This document shows, piece by piece, positions 23,501-32,949 of a stretch of DNA of 57,463 nucleotides. Origin of the DNA: Streptomyces sp. ISL-43 (GTDB lineage: Bacteria; Actinomycetota; Actinomycetes; Streptomycetales; Streptomycetaceae); assembly GCF_018614195.1 (NCBI RefSeq), contig NZ_JAGGOT010000026.1, positions 1 through 57,463 on the forward strand, written 5' to 3'. Made by a program: the position numbers and the translations under genes. Every line of letters starts with the position of its first letter. The first letter of the stretch is position 1. The notes beneath the pieces are model-generated. The model worked only from the letters and a program-made list of their open reading frames with translations, had not been told where the DNA came from and ran no database searches.

Positions 23501-23750
23501 GTACGACCTGTCGGCGGCCACTTGGCACAAGTCCAGCTACAGCGGCGGAAGCGGCGGTGACTGTCTGGAGATGGCCACCTGGCGCAAGTCCACCCACAGC
23601 GACGGCAGCGACGGCAGCGGCGGCAGCTGCGTCGAAGTCGCCGACGGCCACCCCGGCATCGTCCCCGTCCGCGACTCCAAGGTCCCCGACGGCCCCCACC
23701 TCGCCTTCGGTGCCCCGGCGTGGTCCGCCTTCGTGGCCGCCCTCGGCTAG
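23484..23750 (+). CDS. DUF397 protein (regulator partner)
   Basis: An 88-residue DUF397 protein. The domain motif W-K-S-(S/T)-(Y/H)-S is present twice (ATWHKSSYSGGSGGDCLEM and ATWRKSTHSDGSDGSGGSCVEV), so the front has been duplicated or fused. It ends with the family pattern VPVRDSKVPDGPHLAFGAPAWSAFVAAL. DUF397 proteins are small partners of Scr1/WhiJ-type XRE regulators and can act like the toxin or antirepressor half. Here the regulator is truncated, so the protein is orphaned. The gene overlaps the regulator fragment. Confidence 0.87.
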   Translation: MTHQPEYDLSAATWHKSSYSGGSGGDCLEMATWRKSTHSDGSDGSGGSCVEVADGHPGIVPVRDSKVPDGPHLAFGAPAWSAFVAALG

Positions 23751-23814
23751 CGCGTCCGGCCGGCCGGCCCGTGAGGCAACAGGCGATGCGGCGCCGGCCG
23801 GGCCGCCCGCCCGC

Positions 23815-24357
23815 TCAAGGAGTCAAGAGGCGGACGGTCACCGGCGTCCTAGCTGCCGTGCATACCGCGAACGCGTTCACCTGCTGGAAGTCCGCTGATT
23901 CGTTGGCGACGCTGGCCCGCCAGCCGTTGTTCTCGAAGGTCGTCAGGATGAACTCGGAGTTCTCGCTGTACCCTCCACCACCGGTAACCTGCTGTCCCGC
24001 CGGACACCCGACCCACGAGGTTCCGACACCGTGGAACTTCCCCACCGAGCCCGGCCGTCCGGGGACCTGATGGTGGGGAGCGGCCGAGCAGACGACGAAG
24101 GGCTCCACCGTGTGGGTCGCCCCGGAGTTGTTCCAGTACCTGACCTCCCACGTGTTGAGGCTCTGGAGTGAACTCTGGATGACCACTCCTTGCGCTTGAC
24201 CCCGCCCTCCTCCACCAGTGGGTACCTCACCGTTGGGGCAGGGCTGGTGCAGGATGACGACCTGGTTCCTCGTCAGCGTGGTCCGGGCCCCGAAGACCTG
24301 GTGATGGGCGGACGGCGAACAGATCACCGTGGCCGAGACGCTGCCGGCCTCGCACCC
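23815..24357 (-). pseudogene. 5'-truncated gene for a secreted repeat protein
   Basis: The leftward frame encodes two tandem units of about 75 residues: HHQVFGARTTLTRNQVVILHQPCPNGEVPTGGGG ... SLNTWEVRYWNN ... VEPFVVCSAA and HHQVPGRPGSVGKFHGVGTSWVGCPAGQQVTGGGG ... NNGWRASVANE ... VNAFAVCTAA. The end of an earlier unit (GCEAGSVSATVICSPSA) precedes them. Each unit has a CPxG-TGGGG turn and a closing FxVC strand, with two Cys likely forming a disulfide outside the cell. No start codon, signal peptide or ribosome site precedes the first unit, and the preceding sequence runs into the neighbouring gene, so the front is lost. Confidence 0.6.
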
Positions 24358-24392
24358 CGACGAACAGCGTGATCGCCCGGACCTGCCCGGTC

Positions 24393-25007
24393 CTAGACCA
24401 GCACCTTCGCCGCAGCGGAGGCGGAAGCGACCGGGCCGACCGGATCGGCAGCCGGGCGGCCGCGGTAGAGCGGTGCGAGGGAGACCAGGAGGAGTACGGC
24501 TCCGAGCGGTATGAGGTCCTTGTCGGCGAAGGGCAGGGTGGTGTCGATGAGGACCAGGACCGGGGCCCACGGCTTGAGGATGCGGCGCGCGGCGAGCTGG
24601 GAGACCAGGATCAGCTGGCCGACGAAGAACAGCATCGGGCCGAAGTCGTAGAACACGGGGAGCATGCCGGGTATCTCCTGGACCCGGGCGAACAGCACCT
24701 CCATGGCGCCCCGGTCCGCCGAAAGGAACCCGACCACGAGGTCGATGGCGAACTGCCCGCCGACGGCTATGGCCCCCGCCGTGCCGGTCCACAGGCCCAC
24801 GGTGGACAGCCGGTTGCGGCCGGCCATCGTGCGCATCGCGGCGAAGCCCTGGACGAAGTAGACGAGCGCGCCGAGGAAGCACAGGTGCCCGAGGCTCCAC
24901 GCGAAGCCCGGCCCGCGGCTGCCGTCGAGACCGTCGATGATGCGGATGACGCCATAGGCGCCCATCAGAACGGGGGCTGCGATGAAGGCGGTTCGCGGTG
25001 TGGTCAT
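24393..25007 (-). CDS. Six-helix integral membrane protein
   Basis: A 204-residue membrane protein with about six hydrophobic helices (for example FIAAPVLMGAYGVIRII, LGHLCFLGALVYFVQGFAAM, TAGAIAVGGQFAIDLVVGFL, FGPMLFFVGQLILVSQLA). I do not recognise a family beyond general actinobacterial hypothetical membrane proteins. The ATG at 25007 follows TAGCTT by 7 nt and lacks a ribosome site, so it is probably leaderless. Its neighbour on the left is a pseudogene and on the right an AGCS symporter on the same strand, separated by 171 bases that include a hairpin. Confidence 0.72.
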   Translation of the reverse strand: MTTPRTAFIAAPVLMGAYGVIRIIDGLDGSRGPGFAWSLGHLCFLGALVYFVQGFAAMRTMAGRNRLSTVGLWTGTAGAIAVGGQFAIDLVVGFLSADRGAMEVLFARVQEIPGMLPVFYDFGPMLFFVGQLILVSQLAARRILKPWAPVLVLIDTTLPFADKDLIPLGAVLLLVSLAPLYRGRPAADPVGPVASASAAAKVLV

Positions 25008-25138
25008 GACCACGAAGCTACGGGCCCGACACCCCGAGTCGCATCGGGTGCCGACCCCTGAAATGCCCCCTAGGAGCAGCCCTGGGATCAATGAGGGCTC
25101 CCGGCGACTTCGGCAATGAGCGCGGGCGGTCACCCGCC

Positions 25139-25157
25139 GATCTCCGAAGAGGAGATC
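25139..25157 (-). terminator. Small hairpin after the symporter gene
   Basis: A 7-bp stem gatctcc/ggagatc with a 5-nt loop lies 22 bases past the symporter stop. It is short for a Streptomyces terminator. Confidence 0.4.
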
Positions 25158-25178
25158 GCCGCCTTGGCGCGGCGCTGA

Positions 25179-26639
25179 CTACACCCGCTCGGGAGCCGCC
25201 GCCGACGGGACCGTCGTGCGGATCGGATCCCAGCACTGGACGCCCTTCAGGTCCGGCATGCGGTCGCGGGTGAACACCGGCTCCAGGCCCGCCCGGCGCT
25301 GGGCGAGGTAGTCGTCCAGGAGGCGGAACGCGATCGCCGACAGCGGGATGATCGCCGCGAGGTTGATCAGGGCCATGAGGCCCATGAACACGTCCGCCAG
25401 GTTCCAGACGACCGACACCGAGCCGAGCGAGCCCAGCACGACCGCGCCCAGGACCAGCGCGCGGTACCCGGGCAGGACCCACCGCTTGCGGGTGATGAAC
25501 TGGATGTTCGTCTCGCCGTAGTAGTAGTTCCCGATCATGCTGCTGAAGGCGAGCATGAAGACCACGACCGTGAGCAGGTGGCCGGCCCACCCGCCGAGCG
25601 TGTCGCTCAGCGCCGTCTGGGTCAGGTCCGCGCCCTGGCGGCCGGACAGCTCCGGGTTGGTGACGAGGACGATGAAGGCCGTCATCGTGCACACCAGGAG
25701 CGTGTCGAAGAAGACGCCCAGGGACTGTACGAGGCCCTGCTTGACCGGGTGCGAGACCTCGGCGGCGGCGCCCGCGTTCGGGGCCGAGCCGAGGCCCGCC
25801 TCGTTGGAGAACATGCCGCGCCGGATGCCCTGCTGGAGTGCCGCGCCGATGCCGCCGGCACCCAGCTCGCGGAAGCCGAAGGCGCCTCCGACGATGTCCG
25901 CGATCACCCGGGGGAACTCGGTGATGTTCAGGAGGACCACCGCCGCGCCCAGCAGCAGGTAGACGATCGCCATCACCGGCACCAGGACGGTGGTGACGGA
26001 GGAGATCCGCTTGACGCCGCCGAAGACGGCCAGGCCCAGCAGGGCGGCCAGCAGCACGCCGAGCGAGGGCCCGAACCAGTTCGCCCCGTCCGCGTCCGCC
26101 AGCGAGCCGGAGGCGACGGCGGTGATGGTGTTGGCCTGCACCGCGTTGAAGACGAAGCCGAAGGTGAGGGTGATCGTCACCGCGAAGAGCACCCCGAGCC
26201 AGCGTTTGCCGAGCGCGCGCTGCATGTAGTACGCCGGACCGCCCCGGTAGGCGCCGGTGGAGCCCCGCACCTTGTAGAGCTGGGCGAGCGCCGACTCGAC
26301 GAAGGCGGAGGCGGCGCCGATCAGCGCCATCATCCACATCCAGAAGACGGCGCCCGCGCCGCCCAGGGTGATGGCGGTGGCGACGCCGGCGATGTTGCCG
26401 GTGCCGACGCGTGCGGCGGCGGAGATCGTGAAGGCGCCGAAGGACGAGACCTGCTTGCGGCCGTCCGAGCGCGGCGGGGTCTTCTCCGTCAGCACCCGGA
26501 ACATCTCCGGGAGCAGGCGCAGCCGCACACCCCGGGACCGGACCGTGAAGTACAGGCCGGCACCGACCACCAGCGGAATCAGCAGGTAGGTCCAGAGGTG
26601 ATCGTTCGCGCTGACGATCATCGAGTCCAGGGTGTCCAT
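25179..26639 (-). CDS. Sodium:alanine/glycine symporter (AGCS family)
   Basis: A 486-residue membrane transporter that takes up alanine or glycine with Na+. Typical AGCS segments are SSFGAFTISAAARVGTGNIAGVATAI, VFWMWMMALIGAASAFVESALAQLYKV, RGGPAYYMQRAL, MFSNEAGLGSAPNAGAAAEVSHPVKQGLVQSLGVFFDTLLVC, and MLAFSSMIGNYYYGE. Eleven or so membrane helices are predicted. The ATG at 26639 gives the family N-terminus MDTLDSMIVSANDHLWTYLLIPLV. The frame remains open upstream because of 18-bp tandem repeats, which would add a spurious leader. It stands alone. The region before it shows no riboswitch that I could recognise. Confidence 0.93.
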   Translation of the reverse strand: MDTLDSMIVSANDHLWTYLLIPLVVGAGLYFTVRSRGVRLRLLPEMFRVLTEKTPPRSDGRKQVSSFGAFTISAAARVGTGNIAGVATAITLGGAGAVFWMWMMALIGAASAFVESALAQLYKVRGSTGAYRGGPAYYMQRALGKRWLGVLFAVTITLTFGFVFNAVQANTITAVASGSLADADGANWFGPSLGVLLAALLGLAVFGGVKRISSVTTVLVPVMAIVYLLLGAAVVLLNITEFPRVIADIVGGAFGFRELGAGGIGAALQQGIRRGMFSNEAGLGSAPNAGAAAEVSHPVKQGLVQSLGVFFDTLLVCTMTAFIVLVTNPELSGRQGADLTQTALSDTLGGWAGHLLTVVVFMLAFSSMIGNYYYGETNIQFITRKRWVLPGYRALVLGAVVLGSLGSVSVVWNLADVFMGLMALINLAAIIPLSAIAFRLLDDYLAQRRAGLEPVFTRDRMPDLKGVQCWDPIRTTVPSAAAPERV

Positions 26640-26738
26640 CCCCGAAGTCTCGCCGGGGCGGAAGGCCCGCCGACAGGGACCTACGTCCGCCTCCGGAGGG
26701 ACCGAAGACCCGCGCTGCCCGCCCTTCGCCCTGTTCTC

Positions 26739-26846
26739 GACGGCCGGCTCCACCCCGAAGGCCCGCTCCACCCCGGCGGCCGGCTCCACCCCGAAGGCCC
26801 GCTCCACCCCGGCGGCCCGCTCCACCCCGGCAGCCGGATCAACTCC
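26739..26846. repeat. Six 18-bp tandem repeats
   Basis: Units run at 26739, 26757, 26775, 26793, 26811 and 26829. The form is ggcggccggctccacccc alternating with gaaggcccgctccacccc, and the last unit is degenerate. The array lies between the dehalogenase and the symporter, and its final unit includes the dehalogenase stop codon. Confidence 0.9.
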
Positions 26847-27720
26847 ACAGCCCGTGCCGCTCGGCCCGCTCCCCCACCGCCGCCGCGATCAGCAGCGGGT
26901 GGTCCTCGGGCGTGTGGTGCCCGGCGGCCACGTCGTCGTGCCGAGCGAGCTCCAGGCCCGCGATGTTCGCCGCACACCAGTCGACGGTCTCCGGTCCCGT
27001 CATGGCCCCGGGTCCCGGCGCGAAGGTCGCCAGCAGCTTGGGCACCTCCGGACTCGCCGCCAGCCAGTCGCCGTACGCCGCCACGCGGGCCACCACCTCT
27101 GCGGGCTCCCCGCCCAGCGGCATCGACCGCGCCCACCGGAGCAGCGGGCGCCGGCTCTCCCGCGTCGGGTACGGGGCCCGGTACGCGTCCAGGTCGCGCG
27201 GGTCGAGCGGGACGGCGACGCTGCCGGGCAGCCCCTGCTCTATGAAGGCGTTCTCGTCGAGGATCATGGCTTCGCCGACGCCGGGCGTCTTGATCGCCCG
27301 GAACAGCCCGCGGCCGCCTTCGGGGAACTCCTCCCAGCTCATCGGCTTGACGATGGTTTCGGTGAACGCGATCCCGCGTACCCGCCCCGGATGCCGGGCT
27401 GCCCAGTCGAAGGCGAGCGCACCGCCCCAGTCGTGCCCGACGAGCACCACTTCGCCGAGGCCGAGGGCTTCGATCCAGGCGTCGAGGTAGCGGGAGTGGT
27501 CGTCGAAGGTGTAGTCGATGGCCGGCTTGCCCGACTCCCCCATGCCGATCAGGTCCGGCGCGAGCAGCCGGCCGGGGCCCCCGACGGCGGGAAGGACCTC
27601 CCGCCAGAGGTGGGAGGAGGTGGGGTTTCCGTGCAGGAAGACCACGGGCACGCCGGCTCCGGCTCCGGCTCCGGCCTCCCGGTAGTGGATCGTCGAGTCG
27701 AGTACGGGCTGTACGGGCAT
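26839..27720 (-). CDS. Haloalkane dehalogenase-like alpha/beta hydrolase
   Basis: A 293-residue haloalkane dehalogenase-type hydrolase that would split carbon-halogen bonds to alcohols. It has VFLHGNPTSSHLWR (halide-holding Asn32), the motif DLIGMGESGKP, and the nucleophile elbow GHDWGGAL with Asp97 and Trp98 (Asp instead of Ser distinguishes dehalogenases). The C-terminal region has AGHHTPEDHP, carrying the catalytic His at about 268. The ATG has a strong aggaggag site. A run of Gly/Ala repeats (AGAGAGAG) interrupts strand 1. It lies upstream of nothing obvious but follows the NmrA gene by 86 bases on the same strand, so both may answer to the divergent TetR repressor. Confidence 0.88.
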   Translation of the reverse strand: MPVQPVLDSTIHYREAGAGAGAGVPVVFLHGNPTSSHLWREVLPAVGGPGRLLAPDLIGMGESGKPAIDYTFDDHSRYLDAWIEALGLGEVVLVGHDWGGALAFDWAARHPGRVRGIAFTETIVKPMSWEEFPEGGRGLFRAIKTPGVGEAMILDENAFIEQGLPGSVAVPLDPRDLDAYRAPYPTRESRRPLLRWARSMPLGGEPAEVVARVAAYGDWLAASPEVPKLLATFAPGPGAMTGPETVDWCAANIAGLELARHDDVAAGHHTPEDHPLLIAAAVGERAERHGLWS

Positions 27721-27806
27721 GGCTGCTGCTCCTCCTGGGAGTTGACGGTGACGCTTCGGACGGCGGAGCCGGGCGCGGGAGGGACCGGGGCCGGGTACGC
27801 GGCCGG

Positions 27807-28628
27807 TCAGCGGAAGGCCGGGGCCATGCGGTCCGCCCAGGCGGCGAACGGCCGCGGGGCGCGGCCCAGGATCAGTTCGACGGCGGGGCTCACCGCCAGC
27901 TCGGCGGCGACGGGCGCGCCCAGGATCGACAGGGTCCCCTCGACCGCCGGCTCGGGCATGAAGGTCAGCATCTGCGCGCGGGCCTCCTCGGGGCTCTGCT
28001 CCACGAACCGCACCGGCTCGCCGATCGCCCCCGCGATCGCCTCGGCCCGCTCGCGCGGCGTGACCAGGACCGGCCCGGTCAGGTCGTACACCGCTCCCGC
28101 GTGCCCCCCGCCGCGCAGCACGGCCGCCGCGACCTCGGCCACGTCCACCGGGTCGACCGTGGGCAGGGCGACGTCCCCGAAGGGCGCGGCCGCCGTGCGG
28201 TGGGTACGGATCGACTCGGCCCAGGCGAAGGCGTTGGAGTCGAGCCCGCCCGAGCGCAGGATCGTCCACTCCAGGCCCGACCGGCGGACGGCCTCCTCGA
28301 AGGCGGCCGGGTGGCGGTACTGCTCGGGCCGGGTCCCGACCCCCTGGGAGGACATCAGCACGACCCTGCGTACGCCGCCTGCCGCGGCCAGATCGAGGAG
28401 CGCCCGCGGGTCCTCGCCGGCGACGAGCAGGAACAGGGCCTCGGCGCCGTCGAGCGCGGGCCGCAGGCTCTGCGGGTCGGCGAGGTCGGCCCGGTGGTGG
28501 CGGACGCCGGCCGGCAGGGCGTGCTCCGGCGTCCGGCGGGAGACGGCCGTGACCTGCTCCCCCGCCGCCGCGAGGACCCGTACGAGCTCGCTGCCGACGT
28601 TTCCGGTCGCACCCGTGATGACGATCAT
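27807..28628 (-). CDS. NmrA-family NAD(P)-binding protein
   Basis: A 273-residue atypical short-chain dehydrogenase of the NmrA/HSCARG group. It starts with MIVITGATGNVGSELVRVL (GxxGxxG dinucleotide-binding loop), has VLMSSQGVG and the YRHPAAFEEAVRRSGLEWTILRSGGLDSNAF segment, in which the Tyr-x3-Lys pair is not conserved (typical of NmrA proteins). It probably senses the NAD(P)H state or reduces a quinone-like substrate. A perfect 20-bp palindrome lies 27 bases before the start, shared with the divergent TetR gene, so repression by that regulator is likely. Confidence 0.88.
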   Translation of the reverse strand: MIVITGATGNVGSELVRVLAAAGEQVTAVSRRTPEHALPAGVRHHRADLADPQSLRPALDGAEALFLLVAGEDPRALLDLAAAGGVRRVVLMSSQGVGTRPEQYRHPAAFEEAVRRSGLEWTILRSGGLDSNAFAWAESIRTHRTAAAPFGDVALPTVDPVDVAEVAAAVLRGGGHAGAVYDLTGPVLVTPRERAEAIAGAIGEPVRFVEQSPEEARAQMLTFMPEPAVEGTLSILGAPVAAELAVSPAVELILGRAPRPFAAWADRMAPAFR

Positions 28629-28654
28629 GAAAGGCTCCCCGCCCGTCGGTTTTT

Positions 28655-28674
28655 AGTTAGCCAACTGGCTAACT
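28655..28674. promoter_or_regulatory. TetR-type operator between nmrA-like and tetR genes
   Basis: agttagcc-aact-ggctaact is an inverted repeat with perfect 8-bp arms. A second weaker one, agtca-gg-tgact (28718-28729), overlaps the GTG of the TetR gene. The TetR gene's TACACT box (28711-28716) lies between them. Confidence 0.75.
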
Positions 28675-28723
28675 CCTGCGACGACCATAGCCCGCCGGGC
28701 GGCGCCCGTCTACACTTAGTCAG

Positions 28724-29347
28724 GTGACTTACTCAGAATCCGCAGCCACAGAGCCGTCCCGCCCCGCCGAGCCGTCCCGCCCGAAGGCCAGGCGCGGGGG
28801 CAAGCGCGAACGGCTCGCCGCGGCAGCGGCCCAAGTCCTGCACGAACAGGGCATGGAGAAGACGACGATCGCCGACATCGCGCGCGCGGCCGACGTCCCG
28901 CTCGGCAACGTCTACTACTACTTCAAGACCAAGGACCAGCTGGTCGAGGCGGCCATCGACGCCCACGCGCAGACCCTCGCGGGCCTGATCACCGCCCTCG
29001 ACGCGCTCCCGACCCCCCAGGACCGCCTGAAGGCCCTCCTCGCCGGCTGGGTGGAGCAGCGCGAGGTCACCGCCCGCTACGGCTGCCCCACCGGCACGCT
29101 CGCCTCCGAGCTCGACAAGCGCGACGACGGCCTCGACCAGACCCTCGCCAAGGTCATGCGGGTGCTGCTCGACTGGGCCGAGCAGCAGTTCCACGCACTG
29201 GGCCGGGCCGCCGACGCACGTGAGCTCGCGGTCGCCCTGATCGCTTCGTACCAGGGCATCTCGCTGCTCACCAACACCTTCCGCGACCCGGAGTTGATGG
29301 CCACGGAGGGACGCCGGCTGGAGCGCTGGATCGACTCGCTGGCCTGA
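28724..29347 (+). CDS. TetR/AcrR-family repressor
   Basis: A 207-residue TetR protein. After a Pro/Ser-rich 20-residue leader, the HTH reads RERLAAAAAQVLHEQGMEKTTIADIARAADVPLGNVYYYFKTKDQLVEAAI. The C-terminal part has AEQQFHALGRA and AVALIASYQGISLLTNTF, as in TetR_C regulators next to NmrA or oxidoreductase genes. TACACT lies 7 nt before the GTG and no ribosome site exists, so it should be translated from a leaderless message. Two palindromes around its promoter point to autoregulation and control of the divergent NmrA gene. Confidence 0.92.
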   Translation: MTYSESAATEPSRPAEPSRPKARRGGKRERLAAAAAQVLHEQGMEKTTIADIARAADVPLGNVYYYFKTKDQLVEAAIDAHAQTLAGLITALDALPTPQDRLKALLAGWVEQREVTARYGCPTGTLASELDKRDDGLDQTLAKVMRVLLDWAEQQFHALGRAADARELAVALIASYQGISLLTNTFRDPELMATEGRRLERWIDSLA

Positions 29348-29406
29348 CGCCCGGCCGCCCCTCCCAGCAGGCGGTCGGCCGGCGGTCGGCGATGGTCAGC
29401 CGGTGG

Positions 29407-30045
29407 TCAGCCGGCCGGCCTCGGGACCACCGTGAAGGGGGTGTCGGTCGAGTACGCGAAGGTGCCGGCCGGCAGGCAGTTCTCCGCCTCGACCGTCCCG
29501 AAGCCGTCGCAGTGCTGCTCCTTCAGGGTGAACAGGACGGTGTTGGTGTGCGGCCCGAGGGGCAGCGCCTTGAGCGGGGGCGAGGCGACGACCGAGAACG
29601 GGAGACCGTCGGTGCCGACGAAACCGGTGTGCAGGACCCGCTTCTTCTCGTACGTGAAGCTCCGCTCCCGCGGTGTGCCCATGTCGTTGATGTAAGTGGC
29701 ACTGACGAACTTGGAGTCGAAGTCGTCGATCGGATCGGGACGGGACGGCGTGTAGCCCTCCGGATAGACGGCCTTCTCGGCGCTCGGCGCCGTGACCCAC
29801 GCCGGCGCGGTCCTGACCCATTTCTCCTTGGCGTAGGTCTCGCGGCAGGAGGGCGGTCCGATGATCCGCTCCTTCAGGCCGAGGAGCTCGTTGACGTCGA
29901 CGCCGTCGGAGTCGAAGCAGTGCGGGACCTGCTGCTCGGGCCTCGGCAGCGGCGCGGCCTCGGCCGACGCGGTCGCGGCGGCGCCCCCGAGCGCAGCCAC
30001 CAGCAGGGACGGGACGACCGCGGCGAGGAACCGTGCTCGGTTCAC
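29407..30045 (-). CDS. Secreted protein of unknown function
   Basis: A 212-residue exported protein. The GTG at 30045 with aaaggtgg 6 nt upstream gives a clear signal peptide (VNRARFLAAVVPSLLVAALGGAAATASAEA), cleaved at about residue 29. The mature part has four Cys (PHCFDSDGVDV, PPSCRETYA, EQHCDGFG, AENCLPAG), which may form two disulfides, and beta-strand-like segments ending in YSTDTPFTVVP. I do not recognise a family. It ends only 59 bases from the convergent TetR stop and stands alone. Confidence 0.72.
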   Translation of the reverse strand: MNRARFLAAVVPSLLVAALGGAAATASAEAAPLPRPEQQVPHCFDSDGVDVNELLGLKERIIGPPSCRETYAKEKWVRTAPAWVTAPSAEKAVYPEGYTPSRPDPIDDFDSKFVSATYINDMGTPRERSFTYEKKRVLHTGFVGTDGLPFSVVASPPLKALPLGPHTNTVLFTLKEQHCDGFGTVEAENCLPAGTFAYSTDTPFTVVPRPAG

Positions 30046-30199
30046 CGGGTACCACCTTTCGATGTCGGCGTTCGTGGCCGTCGGCCAGCCGACCACCCCC
30101 CGGGTCCCGGCCCCCGGCGACACCTCCCGCGAGCGGCCGGACGGCGCAGCCGAACCACCCCGGCGACACCGCACCGCCGGCCGGCCGCCCTTCAGCCCC

Positions 30200-30808
30200 T
30201 CAGCCGCCCGCACCCCGGGCCGCCGCGATGAAGGCACGGATCAGCTCCGGGGACTTGACCCCGCGCTCCCGCTCCACCCCGCTGGACACGTCCACGCCCC
30301 ACGCCCCGGTGACCGACAGGGCCTCGCGCACGTTCCCCGGGTTCAACCCGCCCGCCAGCAGCCACCGGCCGCGCGGCGCGGTGAAATCCGGTGATCCCCA
30401 GTTCCACGGCTTGCCGGAGCCTGCGTCGGGGGCGTCGATCAGCAGCAGGTCCTCCCCGTACTCCCCCACGGCGGGCACCGCGCGGGCCGTGGCCCGGATC
30501 AGCGTCCGGCCCTCCGCGCGCAGCTCCTCGTAGTACTCGGGCCCCTCGTCCCCGTGCAGCTGTACGGCGCGCACCCCGCTCTCCTCGGCGAGCCGCCGGA
30601 CCTCGTCCACCGACTGCCCCCGGAACACCCCGACGGTGAGCACCCCGGCGGGCACGCGCGCGGCCAGCTCCCGCGCGGCGGCGGCATCGATCGTGCGCAC
30701 GGTGCCGGCGGCGAGGATGAACCCCACGGCATCGGCTCCGGCCTCCACGGCGGTGTCGATGTCACGCGCGGTCTTCAGACCGCAGATCTTGACGAACGGC
30801 TCAGTCAT
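30200..30808 (-). CDS. trpF: Phosphoribosylanthranilate isomerase (TrpF)
   Basis: A 202-residue TIM-barrel enzyme for the third step of tryptophan synthesis. TrpF marks are MTEPFVKICGLKTARDIDTAVEAGADAVGFI with the catalytic Cys9, VGVFRGQSVDEV, VQLHGDEGPEYY, WLLAGGLNPGNV and GVDVSSGVERERGVKSPELIRAFI with the catalytic Asp and phosphate loop. Streptomyces usually has no separate TrpF because PriA (the HisA homologue) does both reactions, so a stand-alone gene is notable. It is not near other trp genes. It might serve secondary metabolism, be a paralogue with another substrate, or relieve PriA. The ATG was chosen by the family start. Confidence 0.85.
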   Translation of the reverse strand: MTEPFVKICGLKTARDIDTAVEAGADAVGFILAAGTVRTIDAAAARELAARVPAGVLTVGVFRGQSVDEVRRLAEESGVRAVQLHGDEGPEYYEELRAEGRTLIRATARAVPAVGEYGEDLLLIDAPDAGSGKPWNWGSPDFTAPRGRWLLAGGLNPGNVREALSVTGAWGVDVSSGVERERGVKSPELIRAFIAAARGAGG

Positions 30809-30886
30809 GCCAGCAGTCAACCAAACCCGGCCGATCCGCGGCGATGCGTCCCATGGGCCGGGCAGGAAGACCACCCCGCCGAACGC

Positions 30887-30929
30887 CCGAGGGCGGCACC
30901 CCTTCGTGGAGAAGGGGTGCCGCCCTCGG
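30887..30929 (-). terminator. Strong hairpin terminator of groEL
   Basis: A perfect 19-bp stem (ccgagggcggcaccccttc with its complement) and 5-nt loop lie about 30 bases past the groEL stop. Confidence 0.92.
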
Positions 30930-30958
30930 TACGAGAACAGCCGATCAGCCGGGGCCGA

Positions 30959-32707
<1,749 letters not shown>

Positions 32708-32711
32708 TTAG

Positions 32712-32737
32712 TAGCACTCTCACCAGGAGAGTGCTAA
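32712..32737 (-). promoter_or_regulatory. CIRCE element 1 (HrcA operator)
   Basis: tagcactc-N9-gagtgcta(a) matches the HrcA operator TTAGCACTC-N9-GAGTGCTAA except for one outer base on one side. It lies 131 bases before the groEL ATG. Confidence 0.95.
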
Positions 32738-32746
32738 CGCCAATGA

Positions 32747-32773
32747 TTAGCACTCGGCACCCCCGAGTGCAAG
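32747..32773 (-). promoter_or_regulatory. CIRCE element 2 (imperfect HrcA operator)
   Basis: ttagcactc-ggcaccccc-gagtgcaag keeps one perfect arm and eight bases or so of the other. It is centred 35 bp from element 1, so two HrcA dimers could bind next to each other. Confidence 0.82.
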
Positions 32774-32833
32774 CGGCTTTGGGGAAACCCTGATGAATAC
32801 CCAGGCGGGACAAGGGCCGCGGCCGCCCCACGC

Positions 32834-32875
32834 ACGAGGGGCCCGCATCCCGTGTCCAGGATGTGGGCCCCTCGT
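32834..32875 (-). terminator. Terminator of the cold-shock gene
   Basis: A 17-bp stem (acgaggggcccgcatcc with its complement, one G-U pair) and 8-nt loop lie 75 bases past the cold-shock stop. Confidence 0.88.
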
Positions 32876-32949
32876 ATGCATGCCGTTGTCCGTCGTACGC
32901 GGCCTCCGTGCGTGGCCGCGGTACGTGTCGGTGGTCGATCGCGGTCGGA

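Noticed and set aside
25116..25178. A 20-codon reading frame (MSAGGHPPISEEEIAALARR)
   Set aside because: It reads like the front of a regulator but has no ribosome site or family support and contains the hairpin after the symporter.
26640..26838. A glycine riboswitch before the AGCS symporter
   Set aside because: Such symporters often have one, but none of the conserved words were found and the region is mostly tandem repeats.
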